Of a DNA stretch of 64,000 nucleotides, positions 16,582-24,519 are shown in pieces. The notes under the pieces were generated by a model. That model made no database searches. It was not told the DNA's origin and was given only the letters and a program-made list of their open reading frames with translations. The number at the start of each line of letters is the position of its first letter. Position 1 is the stretch's first letter. Origin of the DNA: Actinoplanes nipponensis (lineage in GTDB: Bacteria > Actinomycetota > Actinomycetes > Mycobacteriales > Micromonosporaceae). The stretch is from positions 1 to 64,000 of the forward strand of contig NZ_BOMQ01000098.1 of NCBI RefSeq assembly GCF_016862275.1, written 5' to 3'. The position numbers were made by a program, and so were the translations under genes.

Positions 16582-18954
16582 TCAGCCGGCGTCCGGTTGC
16601 AGCCGGGCCCGCGCGGCCGTCGTGCCGTCCGCGTCGCCGGCCTTCTCGCACGCCTCGGCGGCCGCCTCCCAGTGCCGGCGCGCCTCGTCCGGCCCGTCCA
16701 GCAGCCGCGCCACGTCGCCGAGGTGCAGCAGCGCGCGTCCCACCGGCCGGCCGTCGGCCTGGCGGATGCGCAGGCTCTGCTCCAGCAGCTGCCGCGCCTG
16801 GGCGGCCCGCCGGTGGTCGCCGGGCCCGGCCGCGTCGGCGGCGGTCGCCCCGGCGGCCACGATGGCCCCGGCGTTGAGCAGCGCCGCCGCGTGCCCCTGC
16901 CGGTCGTTGACGGCCGGGTGGCAGTCCAGCGCCGCGCTCCAGGCGTGCGCGGCGTCCAGGCGTTCGCCCAGCCACCACTGGGCCAGCGCGAGGTTGGTCA
17001 GGGCGGCGGCGTACCCGCGCCGGTCGCCGATGGCCTCGAACCGGTTCGCCGCGCGGATCAGGTGCCGGCCGGCGAACCGCGGCTCCTCGCGGGCCAGGAA
17101 CGCCACGCCCAGGCCCAGCTCGGTGAGCGCCTGGCCGGCCCGGTCGCTCGGCGAGCGCTGCTGGCGGGCCCGCTGGAGCTGGTCGAGCGCCCCGTCGACG
17201 TCGCCCTGGTCCAGCAGGGCCAGGCCCAGGTTGGTGCGGGACTGGGCGGCGCCCCGGCGGTGGCGCAGCGCCACGGCCGCGGTCAGCTCGACGGCGGCCC
17301 GGTGCGGGTCGCCCTGCCACCGGTACACCGCGCCGAGTTCGTTGTGCGCCCAGCCGGCGACCGCGGCCGAGCGGTGGGCCACCGGGCTCCTGAGCACCGC
17401 GACGCACACCGCGGCCCAGTCGTCGAGCCGGCCGGCGGACGCGTACCAGGTGCACAGGGCGACCGCGAGCCGCAACCACCAGCGGCGCATCCGGCGTGGC
17501 GGGTGGGCCGGCAGGGCGCCCGGCCGGCCCCACTGCTCGCAGACCAGGGTCCGCAGCAGCGCCTCGTGCCGGCCGAACCAGCCGCCGGGTCCGGCGTCGG
17601 ACTCCTGGTCGGGCAGGACCTCGGCGTGCCGTTCGGCCTGCCGCGCCAGGTGCCGCACCAGCCGGGCCTGGGCGGCCGCGCGCCGCCGCGGCGGCTCGTC
17701 GCACAGCAGGTGGATCCGGGCGTACGGGACCAGCAGCGGCCGCAGCCGGTACCGGCCGTCCGGGGTGACCGTGACGAACCCGCCGTCCGCCGCCTGGTCG
17801 AGCATCCGGCCGGTGTGCCCGCGGTTGGCGCCGGCCAGCGCGGCGACGGCGTTGCGGCTGAGCGGCTGCGGCACGAGCGCGAGCAGCCGGACCAGGCGCC
17901 GGGTGTCGGCGCCGAGCGCGGCGTACGCCCGGTCCCGGCTCGCCAGCAGCGTCAGCGTGGCGTCGACGCGGCCGCCGTCCAGCCCGTGCCGCAACGCCCG
18001 GAGCAGGTCCGGCGGCGACCATCCGTGGGCGGCCAGCCACGAGCCGAGCACCCGGACCGCGTGCGGCTGCCGGCCGGCCAGCTCCACGATGTCCCGTACG
18101 CTCCGGTCGCCGGACAGGTCGCGGCGCGCCGCCCCGGAGGCGTCGCGCGCGGCCGCCGCGAACAGCTCCACCGCGTCGTCGGTGGACGGCTCGGCCAGGT
18201 GGCGCACGCGGACTCCCTTGAGGCCGGACAGCGCCGGGCCGCCGGCGAGCAGCAGCCGGCACCGCCGGGCCGGCGGCAACAGCGGCCGCACCTGCTCCGC
18301 CGAGTCGACGTTGTCCAGCACCAGCAGGACCCGGCGGTCGCCGAGCCCGGCGCGCAGCAGCGTCGCGGCCGCGTCCGGGTCGGCCGCCTGGGCCAGGGCG
18401 GCCTCGTCGACGCCGGCCTTGCGGCACAGCGCGTCGACCACCTCCCGCGGTCGCAGGGAGCGGGCCCGGCCGTGCCGGTCGGTCTTGCGGAGGTCGAGGT
18501 ACAGCTGGCCGTCGGGGTAGTGGCCGCGCACGGCGTTGGCCGCCTGCACGACACAGGCGGACGTGCCGACCGCCCGCCGCCCGAGCAGCGCGACGGCGTG
18601 CTCGGTCCGTACGGCGCCGGCCAGCCAGTCGACCACCGTCCGGCGGCCCACGAAGCCGGTGGTGTCGGGCAGGTCGGTGGGCACCCCGGCCTCCTGGACC
18701 GGCACCGCGGGGACCGGCTCGACCGCCGCGTCGGCCTGCAGGGCGCGCCGGCCGCGCACCTCGAAGGTGGCGAGCACCCCGGCGAGCACCACCCCGCCCC
18801 CGGCGATGATCCAGGTGAGGGCGCCCAGGTCCGGGTCGATCAGATCGGCCAGGATGTTGCTCGCGATGCCACCGACCACCGACCCGACGGCGATGGACGC
18901 GGTCAGCACCCACTGCCACCGATGGGGCCGGCGGGGCTGCGGCCGCGGGCTCAT
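16582..18954 (-). CDS. membrane-anchored STAND (NB-ARC-like) protein with TPR repeats, degenerate P-loop
   Basis: Protein of 790 residues. Two hydrophobic segments (about residues 13-36 and 45-64) anchor it. An NB-ARC/STAND region follows: TGFVGRRTVVDWL (about 102), a Walker A equivalent GRRAVGTSA whose usual Lys is Thr131, an intact Walker B RVLLVLDNVDSAEQV, and LLLAGGPAL where most relatives have a TSR sensor arginine. A winged-helix-like part and TPR repeats (about 520-780, e.g. NELGAVYRWQGDP, LLHLGDVARLLDGP) complete it. STAND proteins normally switch on ligand binding and ATP exchange; here ATP hydrolysis looks impaired. Its ATG overlaps the permease stop by 4 bases, so it belongs to the ABC-like operon. 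No DNA-binding domain is visible, so it is probably a signalling platform, not a SARP regulator. Confidence 0.85.
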   Translation of the reverse strand: MSPRPQPRRPHRWQWVLTASIAVGSVVGGIASNILADLIDPDLGALTWIIAGGGVVLAGVLATFEVRGRRALQADAAVEPVPAVPVQEAGVPTDLPDTTGFVGRRTVVDWLAGAVRTEHAVALLGRRAVGTSACVVQAANAVRGHYPDGQLYLDLRKTDRHGRARSLRPREVVDALCRKAGVDEAALAQAADPDAAATLLRAGLGDRRVLLVLDNVDSAEQVRPLLPPARRCRLLLAGGPALSGLKGVRVRHLAEPSTDDAVELFAAAARDASGAARRDLSGDRSVRDIVELAGRQPHAVRVLGSWLAAHGWSPPDLLRALRHGLDGGRVDATLTLLASRDRAYAALGADTRRLVRLLALVPQPLSRNAVAALAGANRGHTGRMLDQAADGGFVTVTPDGRYRLRPLLVPYARIHLLCDEPPRRRAAAQARLVRHLARQAERHAEVLPDQESDAGPGGWFGRHEALLRTLVCEQWGRPGALPAHPPRRMRRWWLRLAVALCTWYASAGRLDDWAAVCVAVLRSPVAHRSAAVAGWAHNELGAVYRWQGDPHRAAVELTAAVALRHRRGAAQSRTNLGLALLDQGDVDGALDQLQRARQQRSPSDRAGQALTELGLGVAFLAREEPRFAGRHLIRAANRFEAIGDRRGYAAALTNLALAQWWLGERLDAAHAWSAALDCHPAVNDRQGHAAALLNAGAIVAAGATAADAAGPGDHRRAAQARQLLEQSLRIRQADGRPVGRALLHLGDVARLLDGPDEARRHWEAAAEACEKAGDADGTTAARARLQPDAG

Positions 18955-20735
18955 CGCACCGCCCCGGACACCAGACCGGCGATCACCTGGCGGCGGGCCA
19001 GCACGATGACCAGCAGCGGCGGCACCGACGCGAGCAGCGCGAAGGCGGCCAGGGTGCCGCTGTTGGAGACGAACTGCCGGGTCTGGCCGAACACCATCAG
19101 CCCGAGCGGCGTGCCGGAGCCGCCGAACAGCAGGCCGACCACGAAGTCGTTCCAGACCTGGACGAACTCCAGCACCGCCACGGCGATGATGGCCGGCGCC
19201 GCGGCCGGCGCCGTCCGCCAGAACACGCCCCACTCCCGCCGGCCGGCGATCCGCGCGGCGCGGATCCGGGCGCCGGGCACGTCGGCCAGCGCGTTGCGCA
19301 ACACCAGGACGGCGAACGGCGCGCCGAGCGCCACGTGCACCAGCCCCAGCCCCACGCTGGTGCCGGCCAGCCCGACCCGGGCGAGCACCTCGTTGATCGG
19401 GCCGGCCACCACCTGCACCGGCACCGCCGAGGCGGCCACCAGCAGGGCCCCGGCGGCGGACGTACCGGGCGGGCGCAGCCGGGCCAGGGCGTACCCGGCC
19501 GGCAGGGCCACGACGATCACCAGCACGGTCACCGACAGGGCGAGCGCCGCCGTGAACAGGAACGAGCGCAGCACCTCGTCCTGGGCCAGCACCTCGCGGT
19601 AGGAGCTGAGCCGCAACGACGCCGCCGTCCAGCCGCGGATGGCGGCCTCCCGGGGCGAGTGCAGCGACGTGGCCACCAGGGTGAGCACCGGCACGGCCCA
19701 GAGCAGGGCGACCAGGACCGGCAGGGCGCGGCGCACCGGCCACCGGGTGCGCTCGGCCGCCGCCCGGGCCGGAGCCGGGGCCGGGGCGGGCGGGGGCCAC
19801 GCCTGCCGGCCGCCGGCCGCCGCGGCCACCACGCCGATGCCCAGCGCCACCAGCCACAGGGTGTTCAGGGCGGCGGCCGGCCCGGTGGTGGCGCTGCCCG
19901 AGGTCTGCCAGACCCGGACGGCGAGGTTGGCCGCCTCGTCCAGGCTGGAGCCCGGCGCCATCACCAGGATCAGGTCGAAGGCCCGGGCCGTGCCCAGCGC
20001 GACCAGCGCGAACACGATGGCGGCGGTGCGCCGCAGCAGCGGCCGCCAGAGCGCGTCGCGCAGCACGTCGAGCCGTCCACCGCCGCTGGCCCGGACGGCG
20101 TCGGCCAGGTCGGCCGGCAGGGCGTCCAGCGCCGCCCGGAACACCACCACGGGCAGGCCGATCCAGGCCCACACGAACGCCGACATCAGCGCGACCGTGA
20201 TCAGGTCGGGGCCCAGCCAGGCGGGCGCGGCGCCGGCGGGCACGCCGAACAGGCCGGCCAGGGCGGTCAGCACCGCGGTGCCGGTGCCGCGGGCCGGGTC
20301 GGGGTCGTAGAAGAGCCGGAACATCACCCCGGTCACCACCAGCGGCAACGCCATCGGCGCGAGCAGCAGCAGGGTGCCGCTCCGGCGCGACGCCGCCAGC
20401 AGGTAGCCCAGCGCGATGACCACCACCGGGACCACCGCCGCCCACAACACCGTGCGGCCCAGCACCTCCCAGGTGCCCTCCGCGGCGAGCGCGATGCGGA
20501 AGTTGGCCAGGCCCACCCAGCGGCCGTCCGGCCCGGTCAGGCTCGCCTGCACGGTGCGCCCGACCGGCCAGAGCAGGATGCCGCCCAGCAGCAGGGCGAT
20601 CGGCACCAGCAGCAGGGACGCGAAGCCGCCGCTGGGGTAGGCCCGGCTGCGCCGCCCCGGGCCGACGTCGTCGATGACCACGGTCTCGCCGAGCAGCCGG
20701 GCCGGCGCCGGCCGGGTGCGCGCCGGCCGCGTCAC
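18951..20735 (-). CDS. fused ABC sugar-type permease (MalF-like plus MalG-like halves)
   Basis: One 594-residue protein containing two complete binding-protein-dependent permease domains that are usually separate. The first half (about residues 35-310) has six or more helices and an EAA-loop equivalent at ADAVRASGGGRLDVLRDAL. The second half (about 340-594) resembles MalG, with its loop at IRAARIAGRREWGVFWRT. A Pro/Ala linker (PPPAPAPAPARAAAE) joins them. It would form the transmembrane channel for the solute-binding protein encoded just upstream. The GTG at 20735 overlaps that gene's stop by 4 bases, and its own stop overlaps the STAND start. The EAA loops look partly conserved, although the ATPase encoded with it lacks catalytic motifs. 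Confidence 0.88.
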   Translation of the reverse strand: MTRPARTRPAPARLLGETVVIDDVGPGRRSRAYPSGGFASLLLVPIALLLGGILLWPVGRTVQASLTGPDGRWVGLANFRIALAAEGTWEVLGRTVLWAAVVPVVVIALGYLLAASRRSGTLLLLAPMALPLVVTGVMFRLFYDPDPARGTGTAVLTALAGLFGVPAGAAPAWLGPDLITVALMSAFVWAWIGLPVVVFRAALDALPADLADAVRASGGGRLDVLRDALWRPLLRRTAAIVFALVALGTARAFDLILVMAPGSSLDEAANLAVRVWQTSGSATTGPAAALNTLWLVALGIGVVAAAAGGRQAWPPPAPAPAPARAAAERTRWPVRRALPVLVALLWAVPVLTLVATSLHSPREAAIRGWTAASLRLSSYREVLAQDEVLRSFLFTAALALSVTVLVIVVALPAGYALARLRPPGTSAAGALLVAASAVPVQVVAGPINEVLARVGLAGTSVGLGLVHVALGAPFAVLVLRNALADVPGARIRAARIAGRREWGVFWRTAPAAAPAIIAVAVLEFVQVWNDFVVGLLFGGSGTPLGLMVFGQTRQFVSNSGTLAAFALLASVPPLLVIVLARRQVIAGLVSGAVR

Positions 20736-21973
20736 GAGCCCGCCTCCCGCCGGGCCTGCGCGGCCGCGCGGACCAGCCGCCGGCAGGCCCGGTCGACGGC
20801 GCCGGGCCGGTTCACCTCGGCCAGGAAGTCCTGCAGGATCTTCCAGCTGCCCAGCCCGTCGGGGCCGCCGAGCGAGCCGCGCAGCTGGTCGGACAGGTCG
20901 AACCGGGGCGCTCCCCCGGGGTCGCTGAGCTCCGCCGCGCGGGCCGCCGCCGGCCCGTACGCGTCCGGCGTGATCAGCGTGTTCGGCGACAGGTAGCCCC
21001 CGGCGGCGATCCACGGCCGGAACGACTCCGGCCGGGTCAGCCACTCCAGCAGCTCGGCGCCGGCGCGCGACCCGGCGAACACCATGGCGGCGTCGCCGGC
21101 CACCAGCAGCGGCCGGCCGCGGGGGCCGGCGGGGAAGCGCGCGGCGGTCAGCGCGGTCGCCCCGGCCGGCCGGAACCGCTCCGCCGTGGCGGCGACGAAG
21201 TCGCCCTCGACCACCATCGCGGCGCGGCCCTCGGCGACCTGGATGACCGACTCCTCCTGCTGGGTGATCAGCGCGCGGCCGATCCCGTCCGGGAACGCGC
21301 CGGGGATCGCCCAGACGGCGGCGAGCTCGGTGAGCGCGGTCCGCACCAGCGGGCCGTCCCACGGCTCGGCCCCGTCCACCAGGCCCTGGTACTGGCCGTC
21401 GGCGGCCAGGCCGATGAGCAGGTTCTCCAGCCAGTCGGTGAGCACCCAGCCGTCCGCCGCGCCGATCGCCAGGGGCGCGCGCCGGCCGGCGCCGGCGAGC
21501 TCGCGGACCAGCGACACGAACGCGGGCCAGGTGTCCGGCGGCGGGCCCTGCCGGTCGGGGGAATACCAGACCAGCGACTTGTGCGCGGCCTTCACCCAGG
21601 CGCCGTACTCGCGGCCGTCGACGGTGAGCATGGCCCGCCAGTTGTCCGCGAAGCGCCCGGTGACCTCCGGCGGCACCGGCTGCAGCCAGCCCCGGCGGGC
21701 GTAGTCGGCGATCAGGCTGATCTGCGGCACGATCGCGACGTCCGGCTGGTTGCCGGCCCGGTAGCGGGCGCTGAGGAAGGCGTCGATGTCGTTGCGGGTG
21801 CTGACCACGTCGACCGGCTGCGGGTACTGCCGGACGACCTCGCGGAACCGGACCAGCTCGCCGCCGCTCCAGACCACCGCCACCTGCACCGGCCGCCCGG
21901 ACCCGCCGCAGCCGCCGGCCCCGGCGACGACCGCGCCGAGCGCTCCACCCAGGACGGCCCGCCGGCTGGTCAC
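20732..21973 (-). CDS. extracellular solute-binding protein (family 1), putative lipoprotein
   Basis: Protein of 413 residues. The N-terminus TSRRAVLGGALGAVVAGAGGC looks like a Tat/lipoprotein signal, with a Cys at about residue 22 in an imperfect lipobox (AGGC). Then come strands typical of sugar-type binding proteins: VAVVWSGGELVRF, the hinge-like PDVAIVPQISLIADYARRGWLQPVP, WYSPDRQGPPPDTWPAFV and AAMVVEGDF. It should sit outside the membrane and present a ligand to the fused permease. The GTG at 21973 overlaps the stop of the ATPase-like gene by 4 bases. The ligand, a sugar or other small molecule, cannot be named from the sequence. Confidence 0.88.
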   Translation of the reverse strand: MTSRRAVLGGALGAVVAGAGGCGGSGRPVQVAVVWSGGELVRFREVVRQYPQPVDVVSTRNDIDAFLSARYRAGNQPDVAIVPQISLIADYARRGWLQPVPPEVTGRFADNWRAMLTVDGREYGAWVKAAHKSLVWYSPDRQGPPPDTWPAFVSLVRELAGAGRRAPLAIGAADGWVLTDWLENLLIGLAADGQYQGLVDGAEPWDGPLVRTALTELAAVWAIPGAFPDGIGRALITQQEESVIQVAEGRAAMVVEGDFVAATAERFRPAGATALTAARFPAGPRGRPLLVAGDAAMVFAGSRAGAELLEWLTRPESFRPWIAAGGYLSPNTLITPDAYGPAAARAAELSDPGGAPRFDLSDQLRGSLGGPDGLGSWKILQDFLAEVNRPGAVDRACRRLVRAAAQARREAGS

Positions 21974-22575
21974 GGCGTCACCGCCACGGTGCGGGCCCCG
22001 TCGGGGGCCACCGACCGGTCCCCGAAGACCGCCGTGGCCGGCGCGGCGGAGACCGGCGACTCGATCCGGGCCAGCAGGTCGTCCAGCGGCCCGCAGACGG
22101 CCGGGTCGGGCCGCTCGAGCACCAGCGCCTCGGGCATCGACACCACCGCCCGGGCCAGCGCGCCCCGCATCCGCTGCTGCGCGGTGATCTCGTGCGGCCG
22201 CTGCTCCAGGACCGGCCCCAGCTCGAGCTGGTAGACCAGGGTGGACGCCCAGCCCCGGACGATCTCGTGCACCGACTCCTGCCGCCAGACCAGGTACTCG
22301 ATGTTCTGCCGGACGGTGAGGTGCGGCAGCAGCGCGCCCCCGCGCGGCACGTACCCGATCTGGCGGGCGCCCGGCGGCAGCGCGGTGACGTCGCGGTCGC
22401 CGACCAGGACCTGCCCGGAGACGGCCGGGGCCAAGCCGGCCACCGCCCGGGCCAGCGCCGTCGCGGCGTCCGCGCCGGCGGTCACCACGACGGGATCCGC
22501 CTCCCGGGCGGCGAACGAGACCTTGACCGGGTCCCGGCCGGGCACCGCCACCACCAGCTCGCGTGCCTCGAGAAT
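21970..22575 (-). CDS. ABC ATPase-like protein lacking all catalytic motifs
   Basis: About 201 residues with the outline of an ABC nucleotide-binding domain but without its catalytic motifs. VLVGDRDVTALPPGARQIGYVPRGGALLPHLTV is clearly ABC-like, but the Q-loop Gln is Arg. The Walker A position reads TAGADAATA with no GKS/T. The signature LSGGQ is replaced by ITAQQRM, although GALARAVV after it is retained. Walker B Asp-Glu is replaced in ALVLERPD. No H-loop is evident. An ATT at 22575 with AGGAGG 9 bases before it starts the homology (ILEARELVV); a GTG at 22554 is the conservative alternative. It is first in a four-gene overlapping operon with its binding protein and permease. The product probably docks on the permease without hydrolysing ATP; an ATPase acting in trans is the alternative. 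Confidence 0.75.
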   Translation of the reverse strand: MLEARELVVAVPGRDPVKVSFAAREADPVVVTAGADAATALARAVAGLAPAVSGQVLVGDRDVTALPPGARQIGYVPRGGALLPHLTVRQNIEYLVWRQESVHEIVRGWASTLVYQLELGPVLEQRPHEITAQQRMRGALARAVVSMPEALVLERPDPAVCGPLDDLLARIESPVSAAPATAVFGDRSVAPDGARTVAVTP

Positions 22576-22725
22576 CGCCGCCCACCTCCTCGGTCCGCCG
22601 GCCCGGACATCGACAGGCGGTCACCGCAGCCTAGCGATTCCGTACCCGTCTCCGGTGTCCCGCATCGATGGTCGCGCATCGGGGTCGGGCTCGACGCTCC
22701 CCGGGAGGGACCGGCCCGGGTGTGC

Positions 22726-23517
22726 TCAGGGCCCGGTGGGCCGCTGCGGGCGTTCGCCCAGCACCCGGTGGAAGAGCGTGTCCCGGACTGCGATCCCGCG
22801 CCGGTCGACGAGCCCGAACCCGAGCCGGTTGGGCGCGTAGCAGTAGGCGATGCCGCTGTCCGGATCGGCCAGACCGAACGAGCCGCCGTTGCCCGGGGTG
22901 CCGTAGGCGGCGTCGGCCGCGCTGCCGAACGGCACGTCCGGGGTCGGCCGTACGAAGTCCGCGGCGCGTACTCGCGGGGGTGCAGGAGCAGCGACAGGCT
23001 GTGGCGGCCGTGCACCGCGGCCCGGCGTGCGGGGTCGAAGCCGTCGGGCAGCCCGATGAAGAAGTCGATGCCCAGCGGCGCGGCGATCTCCTCGGCGAAG
23101 AAGCGGCCCACGGTCCGGCCCACCGGGTCCACCCGGCGCAGCAGCTCGCTCTCGTACCAGCCCAGCGTGATCGCGTGATACCCGTGCCGGGTCCCCGGCG
23201 GCCACAACGGCCGCTGCAACGCGGTGGCCGCCGCCACCACGTCCGGGTCGGCGAGGTCGGCCAAGGCTAGCGGGACGTCGGTCACCGGCAGCCCCGCCTG
23301 GTGGGCCAGCAGCTGCCGGACGGTGATCTCCCCCTTGGCGCGCCAGCCGAACTCGGGCCAGTAGGCCGCGACCGGCCGGTCGTGGTCCAGCAGCCCGCGC
23401 GCGTGGGCCAGGGCGAGCGTCAGCGCGGACATCCCCTTGGTGGTCGAGTACATCAACACGACGGTGTCCTCGTGCCAGGGCAGGCGGCGCCGATCTCCGC
23501 GCGCTCGACGAGCCCAT
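22726..23517 (-). pseudogene. decayed beta-lactamase-family serine hydrolase (EstB/LpqK-like)
   Basis: Remnants of a class C-type serine hydrolase spread over three frames. One frame gives HGLVERAEIGAA near 23500, which matches the family N-terminus. A second frame then gives LPWHEDTVVLMYSTTKG with the catalytic S-x-x-K (STTK), AYWPEFGWRAKGEITVRQLL and YHAITLGW. A third frame carries the end, GTPGNGGSFGLADPDSGIAY to the stop. At the first junction about 25 residues are missing, and at the second (near 22965) roughly 100 residues, compared with the usual length of about 390. No proper start codon remains. Functional protein is unlikely. Confidence 0.7.
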
Positions 23518-23527
23518 GATCTTCTCC

Positions 23528-24505
23528 TCAACGGCGCGTGAGCACCCAGGCGGCATCGATGCTGACGTACGGGTTGGCCCGGCCGCGCCCGCTCGGCCCC
23601 CAGTCGGCGTACGTGCCCCCGCTGGCCACGACGTCGACGGTCCGCGCGGTGCGCACCTCCGCCGGGAACCCGCCGGAGCCCAGGCGCTTGCCGCTCAGGA
23701 CGCGCAGCGCGTCGGCGCATCTCGGGTCGGCGAGGCGGCCGGTCTCCGCCATGACGACGAGCGCGGACAGGACGTCGTAGAAGCGGATCGGCCACTGGAT
23801 GAGCATCGGGTCGCGGCCCCAGGCGGGCCGGATCGGCGCGCCGTCGCGGCGGCGCCACAGCAGCCGGCGGTCCAGCAGGAATTCGGCGGCGGCGTCGATC
23901 GCGGCGGTGACGGCCGGGTCCCGGCTGCCCGCTTCCCGGTGCCGGGCCAGGCCGCGGAGCGGGAGCAGGGTCTCCTGCACCGACGAGGTCCGGGCCGCCG
24001 GGTCCTTGTCGCAGTTCCAGCCGCCGTCGGGCCACTGGCAGTCGAGCAGGCGCCGCACGAGCGGGTCGACGCGGTCGTCGGCCAGGCCCAGCTCGTGCAG
24101 GTACCAGACGGCCAGGCCCTCCTGGGAGGCGCACCGCCGGACGCGGTCCGGCTGGCCGGGGATGATCAGGGTGGACGGCGGGCTCAGGTGCCGCGGACCG
24201 CGCAACCAGTCGTGGATCTGGCCGGCCACCGGCTGCAGGGCCGCGTCCCCGGCCGGGTAGCCCAGCTCGGCCAGGCCGGCCAGCGTCCAGTGCGCGCCCT
24301 GGAACTTGCGGTAGGCGTGGTACTCGGTGCCCGGCCGGATCGTGCCGTCGGGCCGGCGGTGGGCGAGCAGCGCGCGCGCCTGGGGCGACGCGGCGACCCG
24401 GCGCCGCAGGTCCGCCTCGTCGCCGGGTCCGCCGAAACGGTGGTGCGCGCGGTACGCGACCGGGGGATCACTCGGATCCCCCGGCGCGAACCGGTACGCA
24501 GCCAC
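23528..24505 (-). CDS. squalene/terpene cyclase-like (alpha/alpha barrel) protein of unknown function
   Basis: Protein of 325 residues resembling prenyltransferase/squalene-cyclase repeat proteins. QW-like elements appear in LLDCQWPDGGWNCDKDP and in SVQETLLPLRGLARH; the first half has FQGAHWTLAGLAELGYPAGD and WYLHELGL. The DxDD catalytic motif of squalene-hopene cyclase is not present, and the length is half that of a true cyclase, so cyclase activity is doubtful. The GTG at 24505 begins where similarity starts and lies 14 bases after the narK stop, so it is probably co-transcribed with narK under the DosR-like site. Why such a protein sits in a nitrate-transport operon is unclear. The next stretch downstream is a pseudogene. 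Confidence 0.65.
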   Translation of the reverse strand: MAAYRFAPGDPSDPPVAYRAHHRFGGPGDEADLRRRVAASPQARALLAHRRPDGTIRPGTEYHAYRKFQGAHWTLAGLAELGYPAGDAALQPVAGQIHDWLRGPRHLSPPSTLIIPGQPDRVRRCASQEGLAVWYLHELGLADDRVDPLVRRLLDCQWPDGGWNCDKDPAARTSSVQETLLPLRGLARHREAGSRDPAVTAAIDAAAEFLLDRRLLWRRRDGAPIRPAWGRDPMLIQWPIRFYDVLSALVVMAETGRLADPRCADALRVLSGKRLGSGGFPAEVRTARTVDVVASGGTYADWGPSGRGRANPYVSIDAAWVLTRR

Positions 24506-24519
24506 CGGATCGGGTGTCC

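Noticed and set aside
16582..18954. SARP-type antibiotic regulator
   Set aside because: There is no N-terminal DNA-binding or BTAD domain; the N-terminus consists of two membrane helices.
22690..22725. GGGACC in CCCGGGAGGGACCGGCCC as a further DosR-like box
   Set aside because: Only one half-site, no matching second arm, and it lies between a pseudogene end and the ABC-like operon. GGGACC alone is expected by chance at this GC content.
22482..24134. One long minus-strand gene covering the serine hydrolase
   Set aside because: Only the middle part has hydrolase motifs; its first 200 residues are a shadow of the cyclase-like gene and its end is out of frame with the real C-terminus.
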